Positions 49,473 through 60,288 of a stretch of 64,000 nt of DNA are shown here, piece by piece (the first letter of the stretch is position 1; the number at the start of each line of letters is the position of its first letter). Position numbers and translations under genes: made by a program. This DNA comes from Longimycelium tulufanense (GTDB lineage: Bacteria; Actinomycetota; Actinomycetes; Mycobacteriales; Pseudonocardiaceae). The stretch spans positions 456,745 through 520,744 of the forward strand of contig NZ_BMMK01000001.1 in NCBI RefSeq assembly GCF_014645795.1, written 5' to 3'. The notes under the pieces were generated by a model, which did no database searches, had not been told where the DNA came from, and saw only the letters and a program-made list of their open reading frames with translations.

Positions 49473-49795
49473 GGAGAGGTGATCGCGCGCTTCGCGGGCA
49501 GGTTGGAGGACGCGAAGCGGAGGAAGGACGTCCAGGCGGATGGGGTGAAGCGGAGGACCGGGCCATCGGGGTTCTTGGAGTCACGGACAAGGACGAGGTG
49601 GCTGCATAACGCCACCTCGACGCAGTCGCTCTGCGCGGCACTACGACTACTCTTCCGCCAGTCCGTGCGAGTGTGCGCCACCTCGACGCAGTTGCTCAGG
49701 GCAGAGCTCTTGCTGCTCCTACGGAAGCACGCGACTTCGACACAGTTGGTTTGTGAACTGTAGCTGCTCTTGCACCAGGAGTTCGCTTGCCTCAC
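49469..49795 (-). CDS. DUF397 protein with a triplicated N-terminal motif
   Basis: 108 residues. The usual DUF397 chain starts W-x-KSS-S...-CVEVA and ends VLVRDSKNPDGPVLRFTPSAWTSFL. Here the first motif occurs three times in a row: WCKSSYSSQTNCVEVA, FRRSSKSSALSNCVEVA and WRKSSRSAAQSDCVEVA, followed by a single C-terminal half. The DNA shows matching repeats of GCCACCTCGACGCAG. DUF397 proteins accompany Scr1/BldB-type regulators in mycelial actinomycetes and may act as their partners or antitoxin-like cofactors. The GTG at 49795 overlaps the regulator stop (GTGA), so both are made together. Confidence 0.85.
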   Translation of the reverse strand: MRQANSWCKSSYSSQTNCVEVACFRRSSKSSALSNCVEVAHTRTDWRKSSRSAAQSDCVEVALCSHLVLVRDSKNPDGPVLRFTPSAWTSFLRFASSNLPAKRAITSP

Positions 49796-50643
49796 CTGAG
49801 CTCCTTCAACAGCCTTGCGACCAGTGTTCGCGACTCGGCCGCGTCCAGTGCCTGCTCTTCCAAGCTAGTGATGGCGGTGAGGTAGGGCGCCACTTCTGGC
49901 TCTTTCTCCAAGAAGTGCTCGCCGGCCTTGGCCTCCAAGAGCACGACTGCTGAAGAGTTACCGTACTCGAAGATCAAGAACGGGCCTTCCACGCCGGTGT
50001 GGATCCCGGCAGTAAGGGGGATCACTTGGAGCAGGACGTTGGGTCGATCGGCTGCGTCAAGGAGGTGGCGGAACTGGCGTTCGGCGATGTCCGGTGAAGC
50101 CAACAGGCGCCGCAGTACGGCTTCATCGATGACGGCCTGAAGCGATGGAGCCTTGGGCTTCGTGAGGATCGCCTGTCGAGCCATCCTCGCAGCGACACGG
50201 GCCTCGATCTCTTCCGGCCGAACAGACGGCCCAGTCGTCCTGAGTACTTGCCTGGCGTACTCGGGAGTTTGCAGTAGGCCGGGAAGCACCGTCGGCTCGA
50301 AGTTCCTCAGCCGGGTTGCATCCATCTCCAGCGCGAGCAGTGTGGGAGTTGCCTTGGTGAGTTGGCGCTCGTACGGCTTCCACCATCCCAGCTCATGAGC
50401 ACGCTCGGCCATGTCGAGCAGTTCGCCGCGCTGGTCGTCCTGCAGCCCGTAGGCGTCCAGTAGGGCGGCGACATCATCGCGCGTGAAGCTCTGCCTGTTG
50501 TTCTCGATGCGGCTGACCTTGGCACCTGACATCCCGGCGCGTTCGCCTGCGGCGTCGGTCGTGAGCCCCGTGCTCATACGGAGCCGGCGTAGCTCACTCG
50601 CCAGGCGGCGCGCCCGCACACTCGGACCGGGACCACGGGCCAT
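49792..50643 (-). CDS. Scr1-type XRE-family regulator with DUF5753
   Basis: 283 residues. The helix-turn-helix at about 14-70 (LRRLRMSTGLTTDAAGERAG, MSGAKVSRIENNRQSFTRDD) is XRE type, and DUF5753 follows (ERQLTKATPTLLALEMDATR, VLPGLLQTPEYARQVL, VIPLTAGIHTGVEGPFLIFE). These regulators are abundant in streptomycetes and relatives, usually paired with a DUF397 protein, as here. ATG 50643 has GAGGAGGCGC upstream; the longer frame to 50715 has no similarity. It is next to the biosynthetic cluster and could influence it or development; target unknown. Confidence 0.9.
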   Translation of the reverse strand: MARGPGPSVRARRLASELRRLRMSTGLTTDAAGERAGMSGAKVSRIENNRQSFTRDDVAALLDAYGLQDDQRGELLDMAERAHELGWWKPYERQLTKATPTLLALEMDATRLRNFEPTVLPGLLQTPEYARQVLRTTGPSVRPEEIEARVAARMARQAILTKPKAPSLQAVIDEAVLRRLLASPDIAERQFRHLLDAADRPNVLLQVIPLTAGIHTGVEGPFLIFEYGNSSAVVLLEAKAGEHFLEKEPEVAPYLTAITSLEEQALDAAESRTLVARLLKELR

Positions 50644-50783
50644 GAGCGCCTCCTCGGGTTCGGGTAGCCGGATGAGATCTTTACCCATCCCGCCCCCAAG
50701 CGATCTCTCACCCAATCGTGGATCTTGTCCGACAATGTGATCCAGTCCACTATTTCAGTATCAGGTCACAAATGGGGTTGGGT

Positions 50784-51035
50784 ATGGCTGACGAGGTGGG
50801 CGGGATCGAGCGGAGGCTGGTTCCCTTCGAGGACCGGCTGGGCAAGCAGCAACGCTGCTTCGAGGTCTTCGCTATCCCGGAGAACGTCGTGATCGTGGAC
50901 CAGGACGGCGGGACCCTGCTCATGGCCCGGCAGGATGCCTCCGTCCTGGGTGATGCCCTGAAGCGCTGCGCGATGAGGGCGCTCGTACTGAGCATCCGGG
51001 CCCACCGCGACGCCTCCGACGCCGAGCGCGAGTGA
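50784..51035 (+). CDS. Small hypothetical protein divergent from the Scr1 regulator
   Basis: About 83 residues from ATG 50784 (ATG 50772 is also in frame), not recognised. The sequence GIERRLVPFEDRLGKQQRCF, VIVDQDGGTLLMARQDAS and RCAMRALVLSIRAHRD has alternating short strands and a helix, no signal peptide and no membrane segment. It diverges from the Scr1/DUF397 pair by 140 bases, so it may be a third member of that locus. Its frame is well preserved but nothing shows its role. Confidence 0.55.
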   Translation: MADEVGGIERRLVPFEDRLGKQQRCFEVFAIPENVVIVDQDGGTLLMARQDASVLGDALKRCAMRALVLSIRAHRDASDAERE

Positions 51036-51046
51036 CGCGAGTCACC

Positions 51047-51052
51047 TACCCT
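51047..51052 (+). promoter_or_regulatory. Putative -10 for the leaderless DoxX-family gene
   Basis: TACCCT lies 6 bases before GTG 51059 with no Shine-Dalgarno sequence, identical to the hexamer in front of iscS. It argues for GTG 51059 over the upstream GTG 51032. Confidence 0.45.
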
Positions 51053-51058
51053 CGGGGT

Positions 51059-51658
51059 GTGAGTACGTACGACGAGCCGTCCGAGCCGTCGACGGCACCC
51101 AACCCGCCGGCCACGTCGCCGCCCGCCGACACCGCCCGGCACGCCGAGCCCTCGCTCGGCGGGAACGCCGGCGCCGACCTGGGACTGCTGATCCTGCGCC
51201 TGGTCCTCGGCGGCGGCTTCATCGCGCACGGCGCGCAGAAGCTCTTCGGCGCCTTCGATGGCCCGGGCATCGACGGCTTCGCCCGGTTCCTGGCCAACCA
51301 GGGCTTCCGGCAGACCACGTTCCTGTCCTGGGCCACCGGCCTCACCGAGTTCGTCGGCGGCATCCTGGTCGTGCTCGGCCTGTTCACCCCGCTGGGCGCG
51401 GCCGGGATCCTCGGCGTGATGATCAGCAGCACCGTGGTGAAGTGGTCGAGCGGCTATTTCCTGGCCGGCCCGATGACCGGCTTCGAGTTCGACCTCATCC
51501 TCGGCGCGGCCGCGGCCGCCCTGGTGCTCGCCGGCCCGGGCCGGGTCGCCGTGGACAACGGGCGGGCATGGTTCCGCCACCCGCTGGGCACCGGCATCCC
51601 GCTCCTGCTGGTCGCCGTCGCCGCGGCGGTCCTGGTGCTGATCTTCCTGCGGAACTGA
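51059..51658 (+). CDS. DoxX-family membrane protein (Rv3005c-like)
   Basis: 199 residues: a Pro/Ser-rich cytoplasmic N-terminus (about 1-35), then four membrane helices starting LGLLILRLVLGGGFIAHGAQ, with GTGLTEFVGG-like WATGLTEFVGGILVVLGLFT and a final LLLVAVAAAVLVLIFL. DoxX proteins have been linked to redox, thiosulfate and oxidative-stress functions; in M. tuberculosis Rv3005c associates with SodA and SseA. Its stop shares a hairpin with convergent ilvD. The role here is inferred from synteny. Confidence 0.85.
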   Translation: MSTYDEPSEPSTAPNPPATSPPADTARHAEPSLGGNAGADLGLLILRLVLGGGFIAHGAQKLFGAFDGPGIDGFARFLANQGFRQTTFLSWATGLTEFVGGILVVLGLFTPLGAAGILGVMISSTVVKWSSGYFLAGPMTGFEFDLILGAAAAALVLAGPGRVAVDNGRAWFRHPLGTGIPLLLVAVAAAVLVLIFLRN

Positions 51659-51680
51659 CCGGCCCGGAGCCGGCCGGTCA
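51656..51680. terminator. Hairpin covering both convergent stops (DoxX gene/ilvD)
   Basis: A 9-bp perfect stem (51656-51664 with 51672-51680) contains the TGA of the DoxX-family gene (51656-51658) in one arm and the stop of ilvD (51678-51680) in the other. It could end both transcripts. Confidence 0.65.
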
Positions 51681-53522
51681 CTTCTCGGGGTCGCGCACGG
51701 CACCGGTGGCGGCGGAGGTAGCCAGCCGCGCGTAGGCCCGCAGCGCCGCGGTCACCGGCCGCTGCCGGTCGACGGGCTGCCACGGCCGCTCGCTGGCCGC
51801 CATCTTCGACCGGCGCTCGGCGAGCACGGCCTCGGGCACCAGCAGCTCCAGCCGCCGCTCCCGGACGTCGATCAGGATCTCGTCGCCGTCCTCCACCAGG
51901 CCGATCGTCCCGCCGGCCGCGGCCTCCGGGGAGATGTGCCCGACCGAGATCCCCGACGAGCCGCCGGAGAACCGCCCGTCGGTGATCAACGCGCACACTT
52001 TGCCCAGGCCGGCACCCTTGAGGAACGCGGTCGGGTGCAGCATCTCCTGCATCCCCGGCCCACCGGACGGCCCCTCGTAGCGCACCACGAGCACCTCGCC
52101 GGGCCGGACCTGCTTGCCCAGGATCACCGACACCGCCTGCTCCTGGCTCTCCACCACCCGGGCCGGACCGCGGAAGTACCACAGCTCCTCGTCGATACCG
52201 GCGGTCTTGATGACCGCCCCGTCCTCGGCGAGGTTGCCGTGCAGCACGGCCAAACCACCGTCGGCCGTGTAGGCGTGCTCAACGTCCCGGATGCAGCCCC
52301 TCGCCGCATCGGTGTCCAAAGAGGACCACCGGTTCTCCGTGGAGAACGCCTGCGTGGTCCGCACCCCGCCCGGCGCCGCGTGGAACAGCTCGACCGCCCC
52401 CTCGGACGGCGCGGCACCGCGGACGTCCCAGGCCGCCAGCCACTCCGTCAGGGACGGGCTGTGCACCGAGTGCACGTTCCGGTTCAGCAACCCGGCGCGG
52501 TCCAGCTCCCCGAGGATGGCCGGGATGCCACCGGCGCGGTGCACGTCCTCCATGTGGTAGTCCGAGTTCGGGCTCACCTTGCTCAGGCACGGCACCCGGC
52601 GGCTGATCGCGTCGATGTCGGCGAGCGTGAAGCCGACCTCGCCCTCCTGCGCCGCGGCCAGGATGTGCAACACGGTGTTGGTCGAGCCACCCATGGCCAC
52701 GTCCAGCGCCATGGCGTTCTCGAAAGCCTCGCGGGTCGCGATCGACCGCGGCAGCGCCGACTCGTCGTCCTGCTCGTACCAGCGTCGGGCCAGCTCGACC
52801 ACGGTCGTCCCGGCGCGCAGGAACAGGTCCCGACGCGCCGCGTGCGTCGCCAGCGTCGACCCGTTGCCGGGCAGCGCCAGGCCCAGCGCCTCGGTGAGGC
52901 AGTTCATCGAGTTCGCGGTGAACATGCCCGAGCACGAGCCGCAGGTCGGGCAGGCCGACCGCTCGACGACCGACAGCCCCTCGTCGTCGATCTCGTCGTT
53001 GGCCGAGGCCGCGATCGCGGTGATGAGGTCCGTGGGCGCGTGCGCCACCCCGTCCACCACGACCGCCTTGCCGGCCTCCATCGGTCCGCCGGACACGAAG
53101 ACGGTCGGGATGTTCAGCCGCATGGCCGCGTTCAGCATCCCCGGCGTGATCTTGTCGCAGTTGGAGATGCAGACCAGGGCGTCGGCCTGGTGCGCGTTGG
53201 CCATGTACTCCACGGAGTCGGCGATGATCTCGCGCGAGGGCAGCGAGTAGAGCATCCCGCCATGGCCCATGGCGATGCCGTCGTCGACGGCGATGGTGTG
53301 GAACTCCCGGGGCACCCCACCCGCCTCGCGGACGGCGCCGGCCACCAGCTCCCCCAGGTCGCGCAGGTGCACGTGCCCCGGCACGAACTGGGTGTAGGAG
53401 TTGGCGATCGCCACGATCGGCTTGCCGAAGTCGCCGTCGGTCATGCCGGTGGCACGCCACAGCGCGCGGGCGCCGGCGGCGTTACGGCCGTGGGTGGTGG
53501 TGCGGGAGCGCAGCGCGGGCAC
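51678..53522 (-). CDS. ilvD: Dihydroxy-acid dehydratase
   Basis: 614 residues, full length. It dehydrates 2,3-dihydroxy-isovalerate and -methylvalerate to the 2-oxo acids before the final transamination to valine and isoleucine. Fe-S cluster cysteines are in [11 protein letters not shown] and [12 protein letters not shown]. The active-site loop with Ser ([19 protein letters not shown]) and the N-terminal motif [20 protein letters not shown] are intact. It is on the strand opposite to ilvBNC, 1 kb from them with the PH-domain gene between, so it is expressed separately from the attenuator-controlled operon. Confidence 0.95.
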   Translation of the reverse strand: MPALRSRTTTHGRNAAGARALWRATGMTDGDFGKPIVAIANSYTQFVPGHVHLRDLGELVAGAVREAGGVPREFHTIAVDDGIAMGHGGMLYSLPSREIIADSVEYMANAHQADALVCISNCDKITPGMLNAAMRLNIPTVFVSGGPMEAGKAVVVDGVAHAPTDLITAIAASANDEIDDEGLSVVERSACPTCGSCSGMFTANSMNCLTEALGLALPGNGSTLATHAARRDLFLRAGTTVVELARRWYEQDDESALPRSIATREAFENAMALDVAMGGSTNTVLHILAAAQEGEVGFTLADIDAISRRVPCLSKVSPNSDYHMEDVHRAGGIPAILGELDRAGLLNRNVHSVHSPSLTEWLAAWDVRGAAPSEGAVELFHAAPGGVRTTQAFSTENRWSSLDTDAARGCIRDVEHAYTADGGLAVLHGNLAEDGAVIKTAGIDEELWYFRGPARVVESQEQAVSVILGKQVRPGEVLVVRYEGPSGGPGMQEMLHPTAFLKGAGLGKVCALITDGRFSGGSSGISVGHISPEAAAGGTIGLVEDGDEILIDVRERRLELLVPEAVLAERRSKMAASERPWQPVDRQRPVTAALRAYARLATSAATGAVRDPEK

Positions 53523-53575
53523 GGCTCCTCCTGACGAACCTGTGCTGGGAAGGTCCGGCCGCGGTTCGGAGACGA

Positions 53576-54133
53576 CTAGGCGTCGTCGGCGCGGGAACGG
53601 GGTCCGCCGTCCGCGTCGGGTTCCCCTGCCACGGCCGGGGTGTCGCCGGCCTCCGGGTTCTCGGAAGCGTCCCCATCCACGGTAGCCGACGACTCACCCT
53701 GCTCGGCGATCGGATTCGGCAGCCGCCCGCTCACCGTCGCGAGGAGCGGCAGGTGCCGGGCGCGCACCGAGGGCAACGTCACCTCGGTGCCGTCCCGCAG
53801 CACCGCCCGCACCCAGGAACGCTCCGAGACCCGCAGCGACGTCAGCTCCGACCACGGCAGCTCCCGGCGGCCCAGGACCGTGCGCAGCCGGATGCCCTCG
53901 ACCCCCACGTCCGTACGCACGCGCAGCAACCACACCAGCAGCCCGAGCGGCAGCAGATAGATCGCCTGCAGGCCGGGGGCGCCCCACGCCACCGGCGTCA
54001 TGCACAGCGCGAGGAAGAACACCCCGAAAATCCCGATCGGGTTGTGCCGGAAGACGGCGCGGGGTGCGGGGCGGGCGACCGTTCCGGGCGCGTCCGCGGA
54101 CTGCTGGGGCTCTGGGGTGGCGGGCTCGCTCAC
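53576..54133 (-). CDS. PH-domain membrane protein (Cfp6/Rv3004-like)
   Basis: About 185 residues. A Pro-rich start ([16 protein letters not shown]) leads to two adjacent membrane helices ([38 protein letters not shown]) and then a small bacterial PH-like domain ([55 protein letters not shown]) and an acidic tail. It corresponds to low-molecular-weight antigen 6 of M. tuberculosis (Rv3004), next to ilvB in both. GTG 54133 gives the best start. Function unknown; possibly membrane or lipid-facing. Confidence 0.8.
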   Translation of the reverse strand: MSEPATPEPQQSADAPGTVARPAPRAVFRHNPIGIFGVFFLALCMTPVAWGAPGLQAIYLLPLGLLVWLLRVRTDVGVEGIRLRTVLGRRELPWSELTSLRVSERSWVRAVLRDGTEVTLPSVRARHLPLLATVSGRLPNPIAEQGESSATVDGDASENPEAGDTPAVAGEPDADGGPRSRADDA

Positions 54134-54344
54134 CCGGCGATGGTCCCATCCGATGGACGGGCATCTGCGGCAGGCCCATCGGGTGGGTGGTCGGGCGCAC
54201 AACCACCCGGTTGGGTGATCATCTTGCCGGCACGAGCGGAAGAGTCGCAGGTCACAGCGCTGGTTCCGGTCGTGGTCAACCCGCTTCCGGCCCCGGTTGA
54301 GCCTGCCCTCCGCGTCCAGATGGTGGGAGGGCCGTCCCGACCCG

Positions 54345-54374
54345 TTGACGCCGGCTCAACGCCCCGGCTAACGT
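54345..54374 (+). promoter_or_regulatory. Promoter of the ilvB leader
   Basis: TTGACG (54345-54350) and TAACGT (54369-54374) are 18 bases apart. The latter lies 7 bases before the leader-peptide GTG at 54382, so the transcript would start at or just before that codon and the leader peptide would be leaderless. Confidence 0.65.
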
Positions 54375-54381
54375 CCTCACC

Positions 54382-54435
54382 GTGCTGCGACCGACCCACC
54401 TCCTTCTCGTAATTTCCAGGCGCGTCGACGCCTAG
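54382..54435 (+). CDS. ilvB leader peptide (attenuation)
   Basis: A 17-codon ORF, GTG to TAG, encoding [17 protein letters not shown]. Codons 7-11 are CTC CTT CTC GTA ATT, that is Leu-Leu-Leu-Val-Ile, the amino acids made by the downstream pathway. A ribosome stalled here by lack of Leu, Val or Ile charged tRNA would cover 54400-54414 and alter folding of the following RNA. The GTG start lies just after a -10 element, so translation is probably leaderless. The arrangement is that of ilv attenuators in other actinobacteria. Confidence 0.8.
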   Translation: MLRPTHLLLVISRRVDA

Positions 54436-54503
54436 GGAATTACGCCGCAGCGTCGACGCGCCTGACCCTCGTACGGCCCTACCTGGGCTGGCGAGGGTTT
54501 TTT
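54418..54503 (+). promoter_or_regulatory. ilvB attenuator: pause stem and terminator
   Basis: A perfect 14-bp inverted repeat (54418-54431 with 54450-54463) overlaps the end of the leader peptide and can act as the pause or anti-terminator partner. It is followed by a terminator with stem 54465-54471 paired to 54492-54498, an inner GGCCC/GGGCT stem and six T residues (54498-54503). Ribosome stalling at the Leu-Leu-Leu-Val-Ile codons would change which stem forms and allow transcription of ilvB. Confidence 0.8.
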
Positions 54504-54544
54504 CGTGTCCGCCACCCCGCCACCGACCCGCGAGGCAGACCCCC

Positions 54545-56359
54545 ATGACCAGCGCATCACCGCGTCAAGCCCCGGTCCCCGCGCCACCGAAGCCGGCCCC
54601 GCCCAGCGGCGCTCCCGTGCGGGTGACCGGCGCCCAGTCCCTCGTCCGCTCGCTCGAGGCCGCCGGCTGCGACGTCGTCTTCGGCATCCCCGGCGGCGCG
54701 ATCATGCCGGCCTACGACGCGTTGCTCGACTCGACCAAGCTCCGCCACGTGCTGGTGCGCCACGAGCAGGGCGCCGGGCACGCCGCCGCGGGGTACGCGC
54801 AGGCCACTGGTCGCGTTGGGGTGTGCGTGGCGACCTCCGGTCCCGGCGCCACCAACCTGGTCACCCCGCTGGCCGACGCCTACATGGACTCGGTCCCGGT
54901 GGTGGCCATCACCGGCCAGGTCGCCCAGCCGCTGATCGGCACCGACGGCTTCCAGGAAGCCGATATCTGCGGCATCACGATGCCGGTCACCAAGCACAAC
55001 TTCCTCGTGACCGACCCGGCCGAGATCCCGCGCACCATCGCCGAGGCGTTCCACCTCGCCGCCACCGGCCGGCCGGGCCCGGTGCTGATCGACATTCCCA
55101 AGGACGTGCAGAACGCCAGCACGTCCTTCACCTGGCCGCCGGAACTGCGGCTGCCCGGCTACCGGCCCACGACCCGCCCGCACGGCAAGCAGGTCCGGGA
55201 GGCCGCGCGGCTCGTCTCCACCGCCAGCCGGCCGGTCCTCTACGTCGGCGGGGGCGTGGCCAAGGCCGGCGCCGCGGCCGAACTGCGGGAGCTGGCCGAG
55301 CTCACCGGCATCCCGGTGGTCACCACCCTGATGGCGCGCGGCGCGTTCCCGGACTCGCACCGCCAGCATTTGGGCATGCCCGGAATGCACGGCACGGTCG
55401 CGGCGGTGGCGGCCATGCAACGCGCCGACCTGCTGATCGCGCTCGGCGCCCGGTTCGACGACCGCGTCACCGGCCGGCTCGACTCCTTCGCGCCGGACGC
55501 CACCGTGGTGCACGCCGACATCGACCCCGCCGAGATCTCCAAGAACCGCAGGGCGGACGTACCGATCGTGGGCGACTGCAAGGAGGTCATCGGTGAGCTG
55601 ATCGAGGCGGTGCGGGCGGAGCGGAAGCAGGACCGCGTGCCCGACCTGACCGCGTGGTGGGAGCAGCTGGACCACTGGCGCGACACCTTTCCGCTGGGCT
55701 ACGACTGGCCCAGCGACGGCACGCTCTCGCCGCAGTACGTCATCGAGCGGATCGGCGCGCTCGTCGGGCCGGACGCGGTGTACGCGGCCGGAGTGGGCCA
55801 GCACCAGATGTGGGCCGCCCAGTTCGTCCACTACGAGCACCCGCGCACCTTCGTCAACTCCGGAGGGCTGGGCACCATGGGCTTCGCGGTGCCGGGGGCG
55901 ATGGGCGCCAAGGTCGGGCTGCCCGACAAGCAGGTGTGGGCGATCGACGGTGACGGCTGTTTCCAGATGACCAACCAGGAACTGGCCACCTGCGCCATCG
56001 AGAACATTCCCATCAAGGTTGCCGTGATCAACAACGGGAACCTGGGCATGGTCCGGCAGTGGCAGACCCTGTTCTACGACCAGCGGTACTCGCACACCGA
56101 CCTGGGCACCCACAAGCACCGCATCCCCGACTTCGTCCTGCTCGCCGAGGCACTGGGTTGTGTCGGCCTGCGCGCCGAGACCAAGGACGAGGTCGACGAG
56201 GTCGTCACCAAGGCGATGGAGATCGATGACCGGCCGGTGGTCATCGACTTCGTGGTGGGCAAGGACGCCCAGGTGTGGCCGATGGTCGCGGCCGGAACCG
56301 GCAATGACGAGATCATGGCCGCCCGCGGCATCCGGCCGCTCTTCGACGAGGACGACTGA
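54545..56359 (+). CDS. ilvB: Acetolactate synthase large subunit
   Basis: 604 residues. ThDP enzyme that condenses pyruvate with pyruvate or 2-oxobutyrate, the first shared step of valine, leucine and isoleucine synthesis. The Pro-rich N-terminus is followed by [20 protein letters not shown], the ThDP-activating Glu in [15 protein letters not shown]-contacting DRVTGRL and the C-terminal ThDP motif [17 protein letters not shown] ... [11 protein letters not shown]. It follows the attenuator after 41 bases. The gap to ilvN is 355 bases, unusually long for this pair. Confidence 0.95.
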   Translation: MTSASPRQAPVPAPPKPAPPSGAPVRVTGAQSLVRSLEAAGCDVVFGIPGGAIMPAYDALLDSTKLRHVLVRHEQGAGHAAAGYAQATGRVGVCVATSGPGATNLVTPLADAYMDSVPVVAITGQVAQPLIGTDGFQEADICGITMPVTKHNFLVTDPAEIPRTIAEAFHLAATGRPGPVLIDIPKDVQNASTSFTWPPELRLPGYRPTTRPHGKQVREAARLVSTASRPVLYVGGGVAKAGAAAELRELAELTGIPVVTTLMARGAFPDSHRQHLGMPGMHGTVAAVAAMQRADLLIALGARFDDRVTGRLDSFAPDATVVHADIDPAEISKNRRADVPIVGDCKEVIGELIEAVRAERKQDRVPDLTAWWEQLDHWRDTFPLGYDWPSDGTLSPQYVIERIGALVGPDAVYAAGVGQHQMWAAQFVHYEHPRTFVNSGGLGTMGFAVPGAMGAKVGLPDKQVWAIDGDGCFQMTNQELATCAIENIPIKVAVINNGNLGMVRQWQTLFYDQRYSHTDLGTHKHRIPDFVLLAEALGCVGLRAETKDEVDEVVTKAMEIDDRPVVIDFVVGKDAQVWPMVAAGTGNDEIMAARGIRPLFDEDD

Positions 56360-56714
56360 CCGACGACGAGACGGGTTGCGTTCCCGGCGCCGCGGCCGCG
56401 ACCGTGCGAGCCGGAAACCGGGAAAAGCCAGAGGAGACCAGGAAACCGGACAGGCGGTGAGCCAGTGCGCCGAGCCGGGAACGTGCACCGTGATGAGTAG
56501 GACTGACGAGCATGACTCGAGTAGCACGAGGACCAGCGAGCAGCGAGGACGAGTGAGCCGCCATGGAGTACGGCACGGGATCCGGCTGGTGGGCGGTGCG
56601 ACGTCGGAAACCCCGACCCACCCGCCCCGCACCGTCCACAACGGACGTCCCGGCCGACGTGTCGCCCGGCCCGGCACCGAACCGGCCCGCACAGCCCCGA
56701 CAGGAGCACAGCAC
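56360..56714. other. Long ilvB-ilvN spacer with an irregular repeat
   Basis: 355 bases between two genes that usually lie close together. From about 56500 to 56560 the sequence is a low-complexity run of GAGCATGACTCGAGTAGC-like and GACCAGCGAGCAGCGAGGA-like words. The open frame here is Arg-rich and not credible as a gene. No terminator was found, so ilvN may still be reached from the ilvB promoter; an internal promoter is possible. Confidence 0.5.
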
Positions 56715-58290
<1,576 letters not shown>

Positions 58291-58298
58291 TTCCTGTC

Positions 58299-58338
58299 GG
58301 TCCGCCCGGGGCCGTGACGCCACGGCCCCGGGCGGACC
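58299..58338 (+). terminator. Terminator of ilvBNC
   Basis: A perfect 18-bp all-but-two G/C stem (58299-58316 with 58321-58338) and 4-base loop lies 9 bases after ilvC. There is no T-run, but the stem is the longest in the window. Confidence 0.85.
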
Positions 58339-58501
58339 AGCGGGACCGGAGTCGTCCGTCCGCGACGCAAAGCCCTGCCGGGGGCGCGTAACCGGGGCGG
58401 AGCCACGTGAGTGCGGTCCCGCACCACGGGGCTCCTACAGGTCACCGAAGGGCTCGAGGTGACGCGAACAACCACGCGCAAACCGCCCGTCAACTGCTCG
58501 A

Positions 58502-58507
58502 TACACT
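58502..58507 (+). promoter_or_regulatory. Putative -10 element upstream of serA
   Basis: TACACT in GATACACTGC lies 67 bases before the serA GTG, giving a 60-base leader. No clear -35 box accompanies it. Confidence 0.35.
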
Positions 58508-58573
58508 GCGGACCACTGCCGGGGCACAGCGCGGTGACCCGACCGCACGCACTCGCCTGATCCAGGAGCGCCC

Positions 58574-60175
58574 GTGACCAACAGCAGCCGCCCCGTCGTC
58601 CTGATCGCCGAGAAGCTCGCGCCGTCGGTGCTCGCGGTTTTCGGCGACGAGGTCGAGGTTCGCCACGTCGACGGCACCGACCGGCCCGCCCTGCTCACCG
58701 CGGTGGCCGACGCCGACGCCCTGCTGGTCCGCTCCGCCACCAAGGTCGACGCCGAGGTGCTCGGCGCCGCCAAGCGGCTGAAGGTCGTGGCCCGTGCCGG
58801 GGTCGGCCTGGACAACGTCGAGGTACCGGCGGCCACCGAGCGCGGCGTGATGGTCGTCAACGCCCCCACCTCCAACATCGTCTCCGCCGCCGAGCACGCC
58901 ATGGCGTTGCTGCTCGCGGTGGCGCGCCGGGTGCCCGCCGCCGACCAGACGCTGCGGGGTGGCGAGTGGAAGCGCAGCTCCTTCACCGGCGTCGAGCTGA
59001 ACGGCAAGACCGTCGGCGTGGTCGGCCTCGGCAAGATCGGCCAGCTCTTCGCCCAGCGCGTCGCCGCCTTCGGCACCACGGTCATCGCCTACGACCCCTA
59101 CGTCTCGCCGGCCCGCGCCGCGCAGCTCGGCGCCGAGCTGGTAAGCCTGGACGAGCTGTTGGAGCGCGCCGACGCCATCTCCATCCACCTGCCCAAGACC
59201 CCCGAGACGCTCGGGCTGATCGGGCCCGAGCAGCTCGCCCGCTGCAAGAAGGGCGTGCTGCTGGTCAACGCCGCCCGCGGTGGCCTGGTGGACGAGGACG
59301 CGTTGGCCGAGGCGCTGCGCGGCGGCCAGGTCGGCGGTGCCGGCATCGACGTGTTCCGCACCGAGCCGACCACCGCCAGCCCGCTGTTCGGGCTGCCCAA
59401 CGTGGTCGTCACCCCGCACCTGGGCGCCTCCACGGCCGAGGCGCAGGACCGCGCCGGCACCGACGTGGCCCGCTCGGTGCTGCTGGCGCTGCGCGGTGAG
59501 TTCGTGCCGGACGCGGTGAACGTGCAGAGCGGCGGCGTGGTGAACGAGGAGGTCCGGCCATTCCTGCCGCTCACCCAGAAGCTCGGCATCGTGCTGGCGG
59601 CGTTGGTCGGTGGCACGCAGCCCGCGGCCGTCACGGTCGAGGTGCGGGGCGAGCTGTCGACGGAGGATGTCCGTGTTCTCCCGCTGGCGGCGCTGCGAGG
59701 CGCGTTCGCCAACGTGGTGGAGGAGCAGGTCACCTTCGTCAACGCGCCACGGCTGGCCGAGGACCTCGGGGTACGGGTCGAGCTGAGGACCGAACCGGAG
59801 AGTGGTGACCACCGCAGCCTGGTCACCGTGCGCGCGGCCCTGCCCGACGGCAGCGTGGCCAGCGTCTCCGGGACGCTGACCGGGCCGCGCCAGGTGGAGA
59901 AGCTGGTGGAGGTCAACGGCCGGCACTTCGACCTGCGGGCCGAGGGGCACGTGGTGTTGCTGGTCTACCCGGAGCGGCCGGCGGTGATGGGCACCGTGGG
60001 CACGCTGCTCGGCGAGGCCGGGGTGAACGTGGAGGCGTGCCAGATCAGCCAGACCACCGACCGGTCCGAGGCCATCATGCTGCTGCGGGTGGACCGGCAG
60101 GTCGAGGCGAACGTGCTCGAGCCGATCGGCGCGACGATCGGTGCCCGCGTGGTGCACGACCTCGACTTCTCCTGA
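58574..60175 (+). CDS. serA: D-3-phosphoglycerate dehydrogenase (long form)
   Basis: 533 residues. It oxidises 3-phosphoglycerate in the first step of serine synthesis. The NAD-binding loop is VGVVGLGKIGQLFAQRVAAF; the catalytic Arg is in NAARGGLVDE and the His in TPHLGASTAEAQ. The intervening ASB domain (about 315-450) and the ACT domain at the C-terminus (VVLLVYPERPAVMGTVGTLL) make this the type seen in mycobacteria, where serine inhibits through the ACT. AGGAGC precedes GTG 58574. It is the expected neighbour of ilvC (compare Rv2996c). Confidence 0.95.
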   Translation: MTNSSRPVVLIAEKLAPSVLAVFGDEVEVRHVDGTDRPALLTAVADADALLVRSATKVDAEVLGAAKRLKVVARAGVGLDNVEVPAATERGVMVVNAPTSNIVSAAEHAMALLLAVARRVPAADQTLRGGEWKRSSFTGVELNGKTVGVVGLGKIGQLFAQRVAAFGTTVIAYDPYVSPARAAQLGAELVSLDELLERADAISIHLPKTPETLGLIGPEQLARCKKGVLLVNAARGGLVDEDALAEALRGGQVGGAGIDVFRTEPTTASPLFGLPNVVVTPHLGASTAEAQDRAGTDVARSVLLALRGEFVPDAVNVQSGGVVNEEVRPFLPLTQKLGIVLAALVGGTQPAAVTVEVRGELSTEDVRVLPLAALRGAFANVVEEQVTFVNAPRLAEDLGVRVELRTEPESGDHRSLVTVRAALPDGSVASVSGTLTGPRQVEKLVEVNGRHFDLRAEGHVVLLVYPERPAVMGTVGTLLGEAGVNVEACQISQTTDRSEAIMLLRVDRQVEANVLEPIGATIGARVVHDLDFS

Positions 60176-60288
60176 ACGCCTCGCACCACCGAACGGCGGA
60201 GTTTCCCCGCGTCCGAACGGACTTCGGTTTCGTGACGGCGTCCGTTTGGGTCACGCGCACCGCCACCCGGGTTTCGTAGCTTGTGATC

